Shown here piece by piece: positions 1 to 12,500 of a stretch of DNA of 64,000 bases. The position numbers and the translations under genes were made by a program. The DNA is taken from the NCBI RefSeq assembly GCF_000003815.2, contig NC_049994.1, positions 10,119,244-10,183,243 on the forward strand, in the 5' to 3' direction. Positions within the stretch are counted from its first letter, which is position 1, and each line of letters begins with the position of its first letter. Under the pieces are notes generated by a model that searched no databases, was not told the DNA's origin, and saw only the letters and a program-made list of their open reading frames with translations. This stretch comes from Branchiostoma floridae (taxonomy: Eukaryota > Chordata > Leptocardii > Amphioxiformes > Branchiostomatidae).

Positions 1-3000
1 GCAAATGTTAGGGCATGACTTGTGATACCCACAAACGACATTGTAGGATAAGTGGTGTTAAGAACATGCTTGTACAGTGGGTAAGCTCTGCCTTTGGTGA
101 CAGTTAGGCCACAGTTTGGAGTCAGGAAGGGGAAGCTCAGACGATAACCTGTACAAAAGACGATATCGTCTGCGTGGAACTCTTGTCCGTCCTGAAACCT
201 GACTGTGTTCGGACCCACAATACTCTCTACTCTAGTGGCTTGTGTAATATTTGGAGGAAGATTTTGTATATTCGCGATTGGCGGGTTAGAATGACTGATG
301 ACGACACGTTCGGCGACCTGTGCGAGTTCAACACTAATGTCGACCCCCGAGGCCAAGCCTCCCATGATGACGACGTTCTTTCCAGTGTACGGTTCTGGTA
401 CTCGGTAGTCATGGCTGTGTAAGGTCCTGCCCTGGAACTGGTCTGTACCGGGGATGGCAGGAGTGAAAGGGACGGAATTCCGCCTGCAGGAGAGATGAAA
501 CAAAATGTTCGTTTGTCTTTAGAGGTCGCTACAAGCATGCCAGGTGGTATCGACGATGACGTGTCGAATTATGAGCAGCAACATACAGTTGACTGCCTGT
601 GTCAGTCTCCAGGTTTCGCTGGAAAACTAGACATTGGCCAAATGGAAACTTGATACAGCAATGATATTTTCGCCATTTTATGATCCTATAGCCATTTACC
701 TTACATTTGTGCTGGGTCGCAATTAACTAGCTGTGCAAAAAGGGCCACATACGTTTGCTGTTGAGTGTTGTGAGACTATACACGTCTTTCCTGTATATCC
801 GATTACGTACCCGCCATTGCAGACCATGACTGCATCATATTGTTCCGTTGTTGGGCTCTCTGGAGCCGTGACCTTGAATGTCGTGATTTGCCATTTCATG
901 TCGCCAGGTGTCACGTGGACAGGTTTCACTATATCAACCCTGGTGAGGAACTGGAGAAGAGGAGACTGAAATTTGATTAGCAAACAAAAACAACTATTCA
1001 TGTTTTAGCATATATCCTAACTTATATATTCTGTATTAGCATCTCTCGGTGGACCAAATCGTTAGCATCCGAAACAACTATCCAATGTAATGTTTTTATG
1101 CCCTTTCCTAACTTATATCCGTTATAGTGTCATTTCTTGGTTTCATAGAACCCATTCGCCCAAATCACGAGGATACCTGGATATACTTGTGAAGTCCGAA
1201 GTTCTCTGCATAGTTCTCCAGGTACCGAAGCACCTCCTTGTGGGACATGTAAGATGGCAGGCCGCTGTCGTAAGGAAAGTCTGGGAAGACCATCGCCTCC
1301 TTCGGAAGATTTGTCCTTTTGTAGGAAAATGAATTCATTTGTAACTATCAGAACGCCTCCTTAGTAAAAAAAAAGCCAGAAGTTTGACGTACTCTTGTAA
1401 CGTGATAGAGTTGTGTATAGACTATAGACCAATATTAATTGTGGTGCACCTTTATTGATTACAAAGGTAGCCATTCATAGCACACTTCATTAATAACGAC
1501 TCTCTGTCTTCGGTGACTCCTAGTTATTGTAGTAAATAGAGTAAGCCGGTATGCCAAATTTAAATCTTGTCAAATATGCTTTTGAAGCATCAAGGAAGAC
1601 TGCTCGGGCTTTAAGTCCTTGGTCGAGTGCTTGATGGATTTTATGAACAGGGTATGTCAGAGTTTGCGGTAGAATCTCCAAGGGAGAACCCGGCATTGCG
1701 ATCAGTACGAAGCTTATTTTGGTGGAAGTATGAGGAAAGTGAGCTGTGAACTACCCTTTCCAAAACGTTAGATACACAACCTAGGAGGAATATGGGTCTG
1801 TAGTTTTCCTTTGTCTGCTTGTCACCTTTCTTGTGTACAGACACTACGTTCGAGCATTTTCAGATTTCCGGGAAGCACCCGAGCTGTATGGAGGTATTGA
1901 ATAATTTTGATGATGGACTAGCCAATATTAGGGCAAGGTTTTTTTTATTTAAATTGGACATTAAGGTAAGGTTACACAAAATTTTGTAAACTTCAGAAGG
2001 GCAGCAGCCAACAGGTGATAACCGTTTCAGTTCTAGCCGTAAACAAGGGAAGAGAGACGCCTGTTGTGTCTAGGTTTGTTTGAGAAGCGAAGCAGCGATT
2101 AAAGACATTGGCCTTGGTCTTGTCGTCCGTAACAGTAAATCCATCTTCAACTAAGGGCGGAAACGTGCGATCTACCTTCCCCATAAATATTCATTTAGAG
2201 TCGGACCACCACTTTTTTTGGGTTAGGGGATGAATTTTCTAGGTCAAGACAGAGGCCGAGTCTGATTAGCTTTGTTCAACTATTTCGAATGTGCATCAAC
2301 GTGTCTCCCATAATGTAGTTAAATTCATCTATCGAACAGAGAGTAGCAAAGTCTTTAGAGCAAGCGGAAAGTAATGTGAACAGCTCTGTACGTTTATCAT
2401 TATATCGAGAACAATCCATAACAAAGTGACGTTCGTCTTCGATCTCATTTGGGCAGAATGGACAAAACCTCTGGTCACGGGGAATTTTAGAATATCTTCC
2501 GGCTTCTATGTTTAGTTTGTGACTACAGATTCTTATCTTTGTAATATATGCTAATGACCTTCGCGAATTCGGGGAGCATCTACACGCGCACAGAAGGTGT
2601 CGGGGACCCCTGCTAAGGTATCGGTAAGGTATCGTACGAATGATCCGGACCATTCGGGAGAAATTTTCCCGATATAGTAATGGCGATATAGTAGTTGCAT
2701 CTAGACGCTGAAAAAAAGCTGTCGGCGAGCCTACTACCTCGCCGATATCGAGGTAGTAGGCTCGCCGATATCGGAAAAAACTGTGTGTAGAATCTTAAAT
2801 AATGACATCGAGCAAGGATGACGATGTGTCAGTGGTGCGAGTGGGATCTGAAAACAGCTGGACGAAGTTGTTTTCTGATGTAAATCTTTCATAGCCAGGT
2901 CACTCTTTTTGGGCCCCAAGGCTATGGATGGGGTTTTGGCGCATAATGGAACCTAAAACTGGGTAAATGAGGCAATGATCCAGTGCATGCAGGGTGTATT

Positions 3001-4101
3001 GGACAGAAATTCAGAAGGCAACAGTTCGGTCATATTTATGGGGGATTGGGGTTGGTTTACAGCTAGCAATGAACAATCAACATCCACTACAGAAACTCCC
3101 AGGCTTAGTACATTTACTTTTTCTTTGACTATACTGCCAGTCGTTCCTAAAATACTTATAGTGGCTATCAGTAATGGTCCTGCATGAGAGAAACGAATAA
3201 CACAAAGAACACTACACATCATATACGACCCCCTTACCTACAAGCTGACACATAATAACACCTAACATACATCCATTCCTGCATCCATGCTCACTGATAC
3301 TTGGTGTTTGAGGCATCTGTTTCAAATTGGATGTTTTGGCAAAAAAAAAACATCCTAGGAGACCAACTGTTGTCTTGGGCTACCACTGAACCAGTTTTCC
3401 CACAAGGCAATTCCATAAGAGGCCCAACCATCCTTTCTGTAGGCTTGACTCGAAGTATAACCAAAGGGGATATACTGTGTTCATATGTCAAAGAACTGTG
3501 GATGCTGGTTCTTTATTGCTATCGTACATGCGTATCATACTGGGAGTAAGTCACAGTTGACTAAAATGATGAAGTACTTTAATAGCCGTGAATAAATTAT
3601 ATGCATATACCCTATCTACGGACACCAGAAATAGATTGGCATGATTGAGGTGATAATGTATGCGGAGGTCAAACGTAAGAAGATTGAATCAAGATACTAG
3701 TATAATGCTGCAACCTTGTTTTTAGGACAACACTCAGAACCACCTGCTTTTAGGACAATACTCAGAACCACCTGTTGCAAGTCACTAAAGTTTACAAAAA
3801 AATAGCAGTGGCAGGTAATATAACCAGCCGCTGCCGCGGTGTGTTACGCCGAACGGCGGTTATACCGGCTATATAGATACAGATACAGATACAGATCGCA
3901 CCTCAGGTTTTTGTACATGCTGGAGTGTACAGGAAGCCCGTGCTCGTCCGTCCCCGTCCTGTCCGTGTACACCCAGGTCCCGCCCACCGCCGCTGTCTGC
4001 TCGTACACGGTCGGCAGGTAGCGGTCAGGTTCGGCCGACAGGTAGCGCGCCGCGCACAGGCCGGCCGGGCCCGCACCGATTACAGCCACACGGAGTGCCA
4101 T
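1..4101 (-). CDS. FMO gene A: flavin-containing monooxygenase, 3' part cut by the window edge
   Basis: Four coding exons on the minus strand: 3902-4101, 1177-1315, 811-950 and 1-483 (continues past the left edge). All introns are GT..AG, and the phases (200, 139 and 140 nt) match genes B and C. The family uses FAD and NADPH to oxygenate nitrogen or sulfur in small molecules. Exon 1 starts MALRVAVIGAGPAG with the FAD-binding GxGxxG motif. Exon 4 begins with the junction to RNSVPFTP and keeps the FMO signature FxGxxxHxxxY and a CTGY motif. The second Rossmann motif reads GGLASG, where gene B has GGSASG. The exon 4 part is colinear with gene C without an indel or stop, so the gene looks intact as far as seen. 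Its exon 1 encodes the same 67 residues as gene B. Intron 1 is about 2.6 kb, swollen by transposon debris. The base at -3 from the ATG is C, a weaker start context than in B and C. The family call is firm; the substrate is unknown. Confidence 0.88.
1500..2660 (-). mobile_element. Decayed non-LTR (LINE) retrotransposon pieces in intron 1 of FMO gene A
   Basis: Minus-strand open pieces look like LINE ORF2. Bases 1993-2184 encode a segment with PPLVEDGFTVTDDKTKANVF, like the linker before reverse transcriptase. Bases 1641-1844 encode HKKGDKQTKENYRPIFLLG, the start of the RT domain, and in another frame downstream (about 1580-1610) comes AVFLDASKAY, like the RT catalytic block A. Bases 2276-2653 encode a segment with HKLNIEAGRYSKIPRDQRF then CPFCPNEIEDERHF, like the cysteine-containing C-terminal part of such elements. 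That C-terminal piece lies 5' of the RT piece on the same strand, so more than one insertion or a rearrangement is involved. Frameshifts and stops break all of it. Confidence 0.7.
2722..2768. repeat. Perfect 20-bp inverted repeat with 7-nt loop
   Basis: Arms 2722-2741 and 2749-2768 are exact reverse complements around the loop CCGATAT, in a locally GC-rich patch flanked by A-tracts. It lies within intron 1 of FMO gene A, next to the LINE debris. Confidence 0.8.
2770..3840. other. Rest of the insert in intron 1 of FMO gene A
   Basis: Intron 1 is 2.6 kb in gene A against 0.67 kb in gene B, and much of the excess lies here. Overlapping short open frames exist on both strands (for example 2953-3222 minus and 3301-3549 plus), but I recognise no family. 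Probably part of an inserted repeat. From about 3560 the sequence becomes similar to gene B intron 1. Confidence 0.4.
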
Positions 4102-5661
4102 TCGTGTTTGTACTGACCACTTTTGCTCACTGACATAAATGGGTCAACTGAGATAAACTCTTGAGCAGAGGTCATATGTCCGAATCACTTTGACAAAAGT
4201 AGTTCCATCCAAGAACTAAAATGCTACATCTTCGTTGGTTTAGAGTTACAAATATGCAGTTTGATCAAGATCTGCTGATGTAAGGCGTCTACGAAGTAAA
4301 AGGTTTATAAAGATGAAGACATCGTGCTAGCTGGAATGTTGGACGCCCAGCGCATCGGAGGTTTACAGTCTATTGTTGGAAGTGCTGCGGTCGAAGAATG
4401 TCAGCGCCCCTGGCGGGAATGTACGGCCAAATTACAGTTTGTAGGGACTGTACCATTAGAAGAATTGTTACTGCGTAGGTAGGTCTGGGACGTAATCCTT
4501 TTTTTAAATGCCTAATATGATACCATAGGCTTTATAGTTGTTTTCTGCTGTTGTACTATGCAATGTTGTGACTGTAAACACGGTCTTTTTGTTTAGAGTT
4601 CAATGATCTGTTATCTAACGTTATTCATGCCAGTGTAATTATATTGTTTTCCGCTCACTAACCCTCAACCGGTGTGGTAAATCAAGTTTACTGTAAATGC
4701 TGAATTATTGCTGTCCCGTCAAAGTTTGGTGAATAGAAAATGTACCTAGCTTAATGTTACCAAAGGCAGTGTGAGTATGTTTATGACACATTATGTATGA
4801 GTATGGTACATTAATCGATGTTCGGCCAGTGAAACTGGAGCCTGGAAGTTGTTTGGTAAATGTTGAATCAATTGTTTCTGTATTTACAGTCACGTGCAAG
4901 CATATCATAAACATGCAACGTATTTAGTAATGGACTATTTAAGTATGTTTTCTCAGAACCACAAAAATAGCCCATTTTTAAATATTTGATGTATAAAATT
5001 TGACAACATTAGCACAAAGATTGTCCTGTTCGCAATATCTATATATTCCCCTCCCCCCTCTCTCTATTTATTTCTCTCTCGCTCTATCTATATTTTCATC
5101 CCTCTACTCTCTCTCTCTACATAGGTATATGATATATATACGTATACCTGATATCATGATACAATATACATGTAGATACGACACAGAATGAAAGAGTAGT
5201 GACATGTGCATATGCAAGTCACGACTTGACTTTATTTTGATAGTGTTATATTGTTCTGTTTCTTGGCTGATATCGAGCGATTCCTGGCAATGTGTAAAAC
5301 TTCATTGTCGTGCGCATCGTCATCGCCATTGTAAGGGTGGACTCTCACTGCACTTGGGGCACTGGTGCGGCACTGCGGGGTTCGTAGATGACTCAACAAA
5401 TTCTTCAGAGATACAGAACGAATTTTCTTTCGTTTTGTGTATTTTCTTGTCTTCTAAGTCATACTTTTACGTATTACACAATATCTGAATTTTTAAAAAT
5501 CGCGAAAATAACAAAACAGTGCCGCAGTGAACAAACCCCGCAGTGCCGCAACGGTGCCCCAAGTGCAGTGAGAGTCAACCTTTCAGCTGAAGCAGCTGAA
5601 GTACTTACACAGCACACAGCATCATAGAATTGCGATCAAAAGCCCTGACTTGTAGTGTACT
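4102..5661. repeat. FMO A-B spacer, first copy of a duplicated segment
   Basis: The stretch upstream of gene A and downstream of gene B aligns along most of its length with 8058-9589, including CT-rich tracts near 5045-5120 and the foldback element at 5333-5583. The first few hundred bases before the ATG are also similar to those before gene B and, for a shorter stretch, before gene C, so a common promoter is likely in this part. No coding gene is supported. Confidence 0.8.
5333..5583. mobile_element. Foldback miniature transposon 3' of FMO gene B
   Basis: Long terminal inverted repeats of about 48 bp (5333-5380 and 5536-5583) share the block GACTCTCACTGCACTTGGGG. The inner sequence has no coding capacity. 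The core (CTCAAC..AAT, TTTTGTGT, GTCATACTTTTAC) resembles the core of the small elements at 16-37 kb, although the termini differ. It lies about 80 bp past the gene B stop, so it may be part of the 3' UTR. Confidence 0.75.
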
Positions 5662-8057
5662 TTACTTAGCAGTCGACAACTGCTGTTCTTCACTTTGGTG
5701 GGGAACCCTCTCCCATGTCTCCGGTCCTGTTATCTTGTACTCTGCATTTCTAAAGTGCTGAGGATCAGCTAACACATTCATGATAGAGTCTGCAAACATA
5801 GAATTCTGGCCCTTGGGGTCAGGTTGGCCAGTCACAATGGCTAAATCTGTGACATATGACATATACAGAGGGAAGACATCATGGGCTCTGTGTGGGGGTA
5901 GGCCTGTCTCTTGACGTGATTTATAGTCTTGTTCAGTTTCATGATCCATGACTGCCTTAGAGGGAAGACTAATGCTGCCATCCAAGACTCCTAGAGCAAG
6001 TTTTACTTGGAGCTGAAACAAGGCAAAAGCTAGGGCATTGCGCGGTAGACCTACAAATGACATTGTTGGATAGGTGGTGTTAAGAACATGCATGTACAGT
6101 GGGTAAGCTCTGCCGTCGTTGATAGTGATGCCACATTCAGGTTTAAGGAATGGGAAGCTGAGACTATATCCTGTACAATAGATGATATCATCTACGAGGA
6201 ACTCTTGTCCGTCCTGAAACCTGACTGTGTTCGGACCCACGATACTCTCTACTCTAGGGGCTTGGGTAACGTTAGGAGGTAGCTTGTGAATTTTCATGAT
6301 AGGTGGGTTAGAATGACTGATGACAACACGTTCGGCGACCTGAGCAAGCTCCACACAAATGTCGATTCCTGAGGCTGAGCCTCCGAGAATGACGACGTTT
6401 CTCCCGCTGAACGGTTCAGGGACTCGGTAGTCATGGCTGTGTAAGGTCCTGCCCTGGAACTGGTCTGTACCGGGGATGACCGGAGTGTTCGGGACGGAAT
6501 ATCGCCTGCAGAGGAAATGCAAAGGTTTTGTTAATGTATTATGTATAGAGGCCACTCCAGTTGGGCGCAAACCTTATATTTTAAACTTCAAACTATAAAG
6601 GGCTACGAACATGCCACAACAGTCGCTAAAATGTGTATGTTAATGTTTGCTAAGTAATTTTTGACGATCATGTGGAGTATTGAAAAAAAAGTAAGCTTTA
6701 TGTAGGAAGCTACACTCCTTCAAAGGGTAACTCTAGAAATTTCTCCGACTACGTACCCGCCATTACAAACCATGACTGCATCAAACTGTTCCGTTGTGGG
6801 GCTGTCTGGAGTCGTAACTTTGCATGTCGTGATCTGCCATTTCATGGTACCATGGACAGGTTTCACGCCATCAACCCTGGTCAGGAACTGAGAAACAAAG
6901 ACAAGTCTGAGAAGCAATGTTCGCACAGTTGGTTAGCAAACAAAAACAACTATCCATGTAATATGTTCTTCCCTTTTCCCAACTTGAATATACTATACTG
7001 TCGTCAAATGTCAGCTTAAACCTATTCACCCAAATAAGGAGAATACCTGGATATACTTGTGAAGTCCGAAGTGCTCTGCGTAGTTCTCCAGGTACCTAAG
7101 CACCTCCTTGTGGGACAGGTAAGATGGCAGGCTGCTGTCGTAAGGAAGGTCCGTGAAGACCATCGCCTCCTTTGGGATGTTGGTCCTTTTTTTAGCAGAA
7201 ATAGATAAAATCATTTTGTGTCCTCCAGAGGGACTCAACAAGGACACAGAAGTAAACAACACAGCAATTTGTCATACCTTTGTCACGTGAGAGAGTTGTG
7301 TATAGAAGTATTGCGATATACTTTTAGTAGCTGTCAGTCATAGCGGACAATGACATCCCTATCACACTGCTATCCTTCCCCAAATCATAGCTGGCACTAA
7401 ACCGAGAGCAAGGGGTAAGTGGTTATTCTAATATGGTCCTAAAACTGGTCCGACTACTCCCAACCTATCGCTAACCTTGGTTAGGTGTGATCGGGGTGGG
7501 GGACAAGGTCGGGGCTCGGTCCTGAATGTGTGACAAAGGCTTAAGCTATCGTACGGGTCTTCGAGTAAGTCACAGTTGACTAGAATGATGAAGTACTTTG
7601 ATAGCCGCCGTGGAATGAATTATATGCATATACCTTATCAACGTACATACGGACACCAGAAATAGATTAGCATGATTCCGGTGATAATGTATGCGGAGGT
7701 CAAACTTAAGAAGATTGTATAGTGCTGTTGATAGCATAATGCTATAACCTTGTTTTTAGGACAACACTCAGAACCAACTGCTTTTAGGACTATACTCAGA
7801 CCCACCTGCTGCAAGTCATTAAAGTTTACAAAAAATAGCAGTGAAACGATACTGCACCTCAGGTTTTTGTACATGCTGGAGTGTACAGGAAGCCCGTGCT
7901 CGTCCGTCCCAGTCCTGTCCGTGTACACCCAGGTCCCGCCCACCGCCGCTGTCTGCTCGTACACGGTCGGCAGGTAGCGGTCAGGTTCGGCCGACAGGTA
8001 GCGCGCCGCGCACAGGCCGGCCGGGCCCGCGCCGATTACAGCTACACGGAGTGCCAT
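5662..8057 (-). CDS. FMO gene B: flavin-containing monooxygenase, complete
   Basis: Four coding exons on the minus strand: 7858-8057, 7047-7185, 6757-6887 and 5662-6505, with GT..AG introns. They join to 1314 nt, or 437 aa. The enzyme should use FAD and NADPH to add one oxygen atom to nucleophilic nitrogen or sulfur in small molecules. Visible motifs are FAD-binding GAGPAG (residues 9-14), GGTW (40-43), the FMO signature FxGxxxHxxxY (F173, G175, H179, Y183), the NADPH-binding GGSASG (198-203) and CTGY (267-270). The length is like short invertebrate FMOs. The C-terminus ends EEQQLSTAK with no hydrophobic tail, so unlike many vertebrate FMOs it has no obvious C-terminal membrane anchor. The start is the first Met of the Rossmann fold, with A at -3 and G at +4. 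It is the middle gene of a tandem triplet. A foldback element begins about 80 bp after the stop. Confidence 0.93.
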
Positions 8058-9589
8058 TGTTGGTGACGACGTTTGCTCAGTGACATTAACAGGTGGATGA
8101 CAATCAACGCGAACTGAGATGAACTCTTTTGCAGAGGTCTCACGTCCGAATCACTTCAACTAAAAGTAGTTCCGTTCAAAAAGTAAAAGACTACATCTTC
8201 GTTGGTGTAGAGTTACAAAGATGCCATTTGAGTAAAATCTCCTGATGTAAGGCGTCAGGGAAGTAAAGGGTTTGTAAAGGGGAAGACATCGCGGTAGCTA
8301 AAATTTTGGACGTCCAGCGTTGCATCGGAGGTTTACAGTCTTTTGGAGTGCTGCGGTCGAGATATGTCATCGCCCCTGGCAGGAATGTGTGACCAAAGTT
8401 CAGTTTGTAGAGAGTGTACCATTAGAAGAATTGTCACTTTGTAGCTAGGTCTGGGCCATAATCCTATTTTTGTACGAAATAATGGCTAATATGATACCAT
8501 AGGCTGTATAGTTGTTCTTGCCGTTGTGCTATGCAATGATATGACTGTAAACGCGGTGTTTTGGTTCAGAGTTCGATGATCTGTGAGTAATCTATTCATG
8601 CCAGTGTGATTATATTGTTTTCTACTCATTAGCTCTCAATCGATGTGGTAACTCAAGTGTGCTGTAGATGCTAAATCATTGCTGTCCCGTAAAGTTTGGT
8701 AAATTGAAATCTGAAAATAGCTTAATGTTACCAAAGGCAGTGTCTATTCTCTACAAGTATGTTTATGATGAGAGTAATGCTCTGTTACATTTAGCCGGTA
8801 AAAACGGAACCTGAAAGCTGTTTAGTAAATGTTGAATAAATTGCAAGCATATCATAAACATGAAATGTATTTAGTAATGGCCGATTCAAATTATGTTTCC
8901 TTCGAACCACAAAAATAGTCCATTTTTTTATCTGATTTATAATTGACAGCATGAGCACAAAGATTTTTCCGGTTCGCAATATCTATATATCCCCCCTCTC
9001 TCTAATTATTTCTCTCTTGCTTTATCTATATTTTCATCTCTCTACTCTCTCTCTCTACATAGATATATGATATATATACTTATACCGAATATTATAATAC
9101 AATATACATGTAGATACAACACAGCATGACAGAGTAATGACATATGCGTATGCAAGTCATGACTTGACTTTATTTTGATAGTGGTATATTGTTCTGTTTC
9201 TTGGCTGATATCGAGCGATTCCTGGCAATGTGTAAAACTTCATTGTCGTGCGCATCGTCATCGCCATTGTAAGGGTGGACTCTTACTGCACTTGGGGCAC
9301 TGTTGCGGCACTGCGGGGTTCGTAGATGACTCAACGAATTCTTCAGAGATATAGAACGAATTTTCTTTCGTTTTGTGTATTTTGTTGTCTTCTAAGTCAT
9401 ACTTTTACGTATTACACAATATCTGAATTATTAAAAATCGCGAAAATAACAAAACAGTGCCGCAGTGAACAAACCCCGCAGTGCCGCAACGGTGCCCCAA
9501 GTGCAGTGAGAGTCAACCTTTCAGCTGAAGCAGCTGAAGTACTTACACAGCATCGAATCGCGATCAAAAGTTCTGACAAGTAGTGTACT
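8058..9589. repeat. FMO B-C spacer, second copy of the duplicated segment
   Basis: This is homologous to 4102-5661 at an offset of about 3.94 kb, with small indels. It contains the second foldback element (9271-9521). The duplication therefore spans gene plus spacer, not just exons. No coding gene is supported. Confidence 0.8.
9271..9521. mobile_element. Foldback miniature transposon 3' of FMO gene C
   Basis: Nearly identical to the copy at 5333-5583 and at the same position relative to the FMO stop codon. It was most likely inserted before the tandem duplication and copied with it. Confidence 0.75.
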
Positions 9590-12500
9590 TTACTTAGCAG
9601 TCGACAACTGTTGTTCCTTACTTTGGTGGGGAACCCTCTCCCATGTCTCCGGTCCTGTTATCTTGTACTCTGCATTTCTAAAGTGCTGAGGATCAGAAAA
9701 CCGACGCGCGAAGGCATCCATAAACATTTCGGTTTGACCCTGAGGGAAAGGTTGCCTGGTCACCATTGCTAAATCTGTGACATATGACATATACAGAGGG
9801 AATATAGCATGGGCCTTGCGTGGAGCTAGGCCTGCTTCTAGACGTGATCTAAAGTCTTCGTCAATTTCATGATCCATGGCTGCCTTAGAGGGAAGGCTAA
9901 TGCTGCCATCCAAGACGCCGAGAGCAAACTTGATCTGGAGCTGAAACAAGGCAAATGTTAGGGCATGGTGTGTGAGCCCTGCAAACGACATAGTAGGATA
10001 GGTGGTGTTAGTGATATGCTTGTACAGTGGGTAAGCCCTGCCATCGTTGATAGTGATGCCACATTCGGGTGTAAGGAATGGGAAGCTGAGGCTGTAACCT
10101 GTACAGTAGACGATATTGTCTGCGAGGAACTCTTGTCCGTCCTGAAACCTGACTGTGTTCGGGCCCACGATACTTTCTACTCTAGGGGCTTGTGTAACGT
10201 TAGGAGGTAGCTTGTTTATTTTCATGATAGGTGGGTTAGAATGACTGATGACGACACGTTCGGCGACCCGAGACAGCTCAACACATAGGTCTATCCCTGA
10301 AGTGGAAGCCCCCATGATGACGACGTTTTTCCCAGTGTACGGTTCTGGTACTCGGAAGTCATGGCTGTGCATGGTCCTGCCCTGGAACTGGTCTGTACCG
10401 GGGATGACCGGAGTAAACGGGACGGAATATCTCCTGCATGCAGTAGAAGTGAAAAACAGATTGTTTTTTGTCTATAGAGGCTGCTACAATTACGTCATCG
10501 ATAAAGATTAAACATTCAGGTAATAAGATACGCCAAAAAGCAGTTACTCAAGCAACTAAATATGCTTTTGGAAACGGTCAGACATTTCAGTGTCACTGAT
10601 GAGAGACATCGGGTGTTATCTGAAACGTCTGACCGTATGGGAGTCTGGTAAACCAAATAGGATGACAAGCAGGCTGGGCGTAATTGGCTAACCATACAAA
10701 AAGTGCCACATAACCGCTAGTCTTCATAACATGCTCTTTGGGGCCTTTTTCGGCTCATAATGCACTTTTGCTGGCCATTTCTTTTTGTACTGGGTCTCTG
10801 ATTGCCGGCCGTTGCTGATCCAATGGCCCATAGGGTGTATCATGACCCGAAAAAGGCCCCAGAGAGCCTGCTATGGAGGCTACACATAACATAAGAATGG
10901 GGGTTTGCATCTTTACGTGTATTTGCTTCGCTTTGGACTACGTACCCGCCATTACACACCATGACTGCATCAAACTGTTCCGTTGTAGGGCTTTCCTTAG
11001 CCGTGACCTTGGATGTCGTGACCTGCCATTTCATGGTGCCATGGACGTGGACAGGTTTCACGACATCAACCCTGTTCAGAAACTGGGAAACAGAGAAAGG
11101 ATCGAAGCTGTTTTTACTCGTTGGTTCGCAAGAAAGCTTTCCTCACAATATTTTCTCAATTTTCCCATCAAATATCTGCAGCAGGATAGATGTCACATAT
11201 CCAAGTTGCGCAGTAGAGGGCTCAACCTGATTTTGGTGCCGCCTAAAATCTTTGTTACCTCCTTACCTTGGCAATTCTGACCCAATCTGGAGACTTTTGG
11301 GTTAGAAGGAACAGGTAGGTTCTAAGCTTTGCCATTTTGGTCAAAGTATGTTTAGTTTTTAAACTTCATGACGGATTTGAGTTTTTGGGTTTGGAATCAG
11401 GAGAAAATTGGGGACAAAGGTATAGGGTGAGCATTTCTCGGAGTTTCAGCCAGTTGACAACCTGTTTTATTCGAATGTTTATAAAGATGACCATTGTGAC
11501 TTTCTGGTGGAGAATAACTTTTAGGATTGAAATCAGAGTAAGTGCTTTGCTGAAGTCTTATTTAAGTGTATTTTCCTGTGGGCAGGTCTCCGCCCTGCAC
11601 TTTTATATATCGGTTTGATAATGACCAATTCTTTAGGCGAAATCCATCAAGCAAGTCACACGGTACCTTAATATGATTGTGAAGTCCGAAGTTCTCTGCA
11701 TAGTTCTCCAGGTACCGAAGTACCTCCCTGTGTGGTAGGAACGATGGCAGGCTGCTGTCGTGTGGAAAGTCTGGGAAGGTCATCGCCTCCTTGGGAACAT
11801 TTGTCCTTTTGGAGAAAACAAATAAAATCATTTTGTACCGATCAGAACGCTCCTCCCTCTCTCTCGCAACTGTGTTTGAACCTGTTTAAAACTAGTCTCT
11901 GTCGTGATGGCGATCATTGATCGATTCTTGAGCGCTTTCAGCGTTCTGGCTAATTTTAGGTCGAGCAGCCGTCACATCGCCATCGCCGCAGTAGTAAAAT
12001 GGGAATTTAATTAATAGTCAGTAATTTGTCACGAGGCGCCCATCTCCGTTTCAGTAGCCCTGGGCCACACAACTTTGTGCAATCACTACAGCAGGGGGTA
12101 AGTCCAGTAGTGTCGTGTGTTCATCAACTTCTATTTCTCTTTCCAGAATGCTAAGCAGAGAAGGCAGTATGTGCCACTTTTTAAGTCTTTGGTATGACTC
12201 GGCCTTGGATCGAACACACGACCTACCGAATGAAAGGTGAACGCCCACTCGGCCATTGCACTCGGTCACGTCACGTCAGTTATGTAAAGACCAATTATGG
12301 CGCACAATATTTTCGCAAAGTAATCTGTATCCGTGGCATTAGGCATTACATGTATATGTGCAAAGTGTGAAAGTTCCCAACCGCGCTCTGAACTGAAGTC
12401 CCTTCATGACATGTCATGGAATGAACCCTGTTTCGAAACGCAGACGTGCGACATAGTCATTTTCAACTGTCTTCAAAGAAGAAGTCAACCACCGTAATAG

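Noticed and set aside
3839-4116. Plus-strand frames opposite FMO exon 1 (also at 7841-8083 and 12801-13043)
   Set aside because: Antisense shadows of the GC-rich FAD-binding exon.
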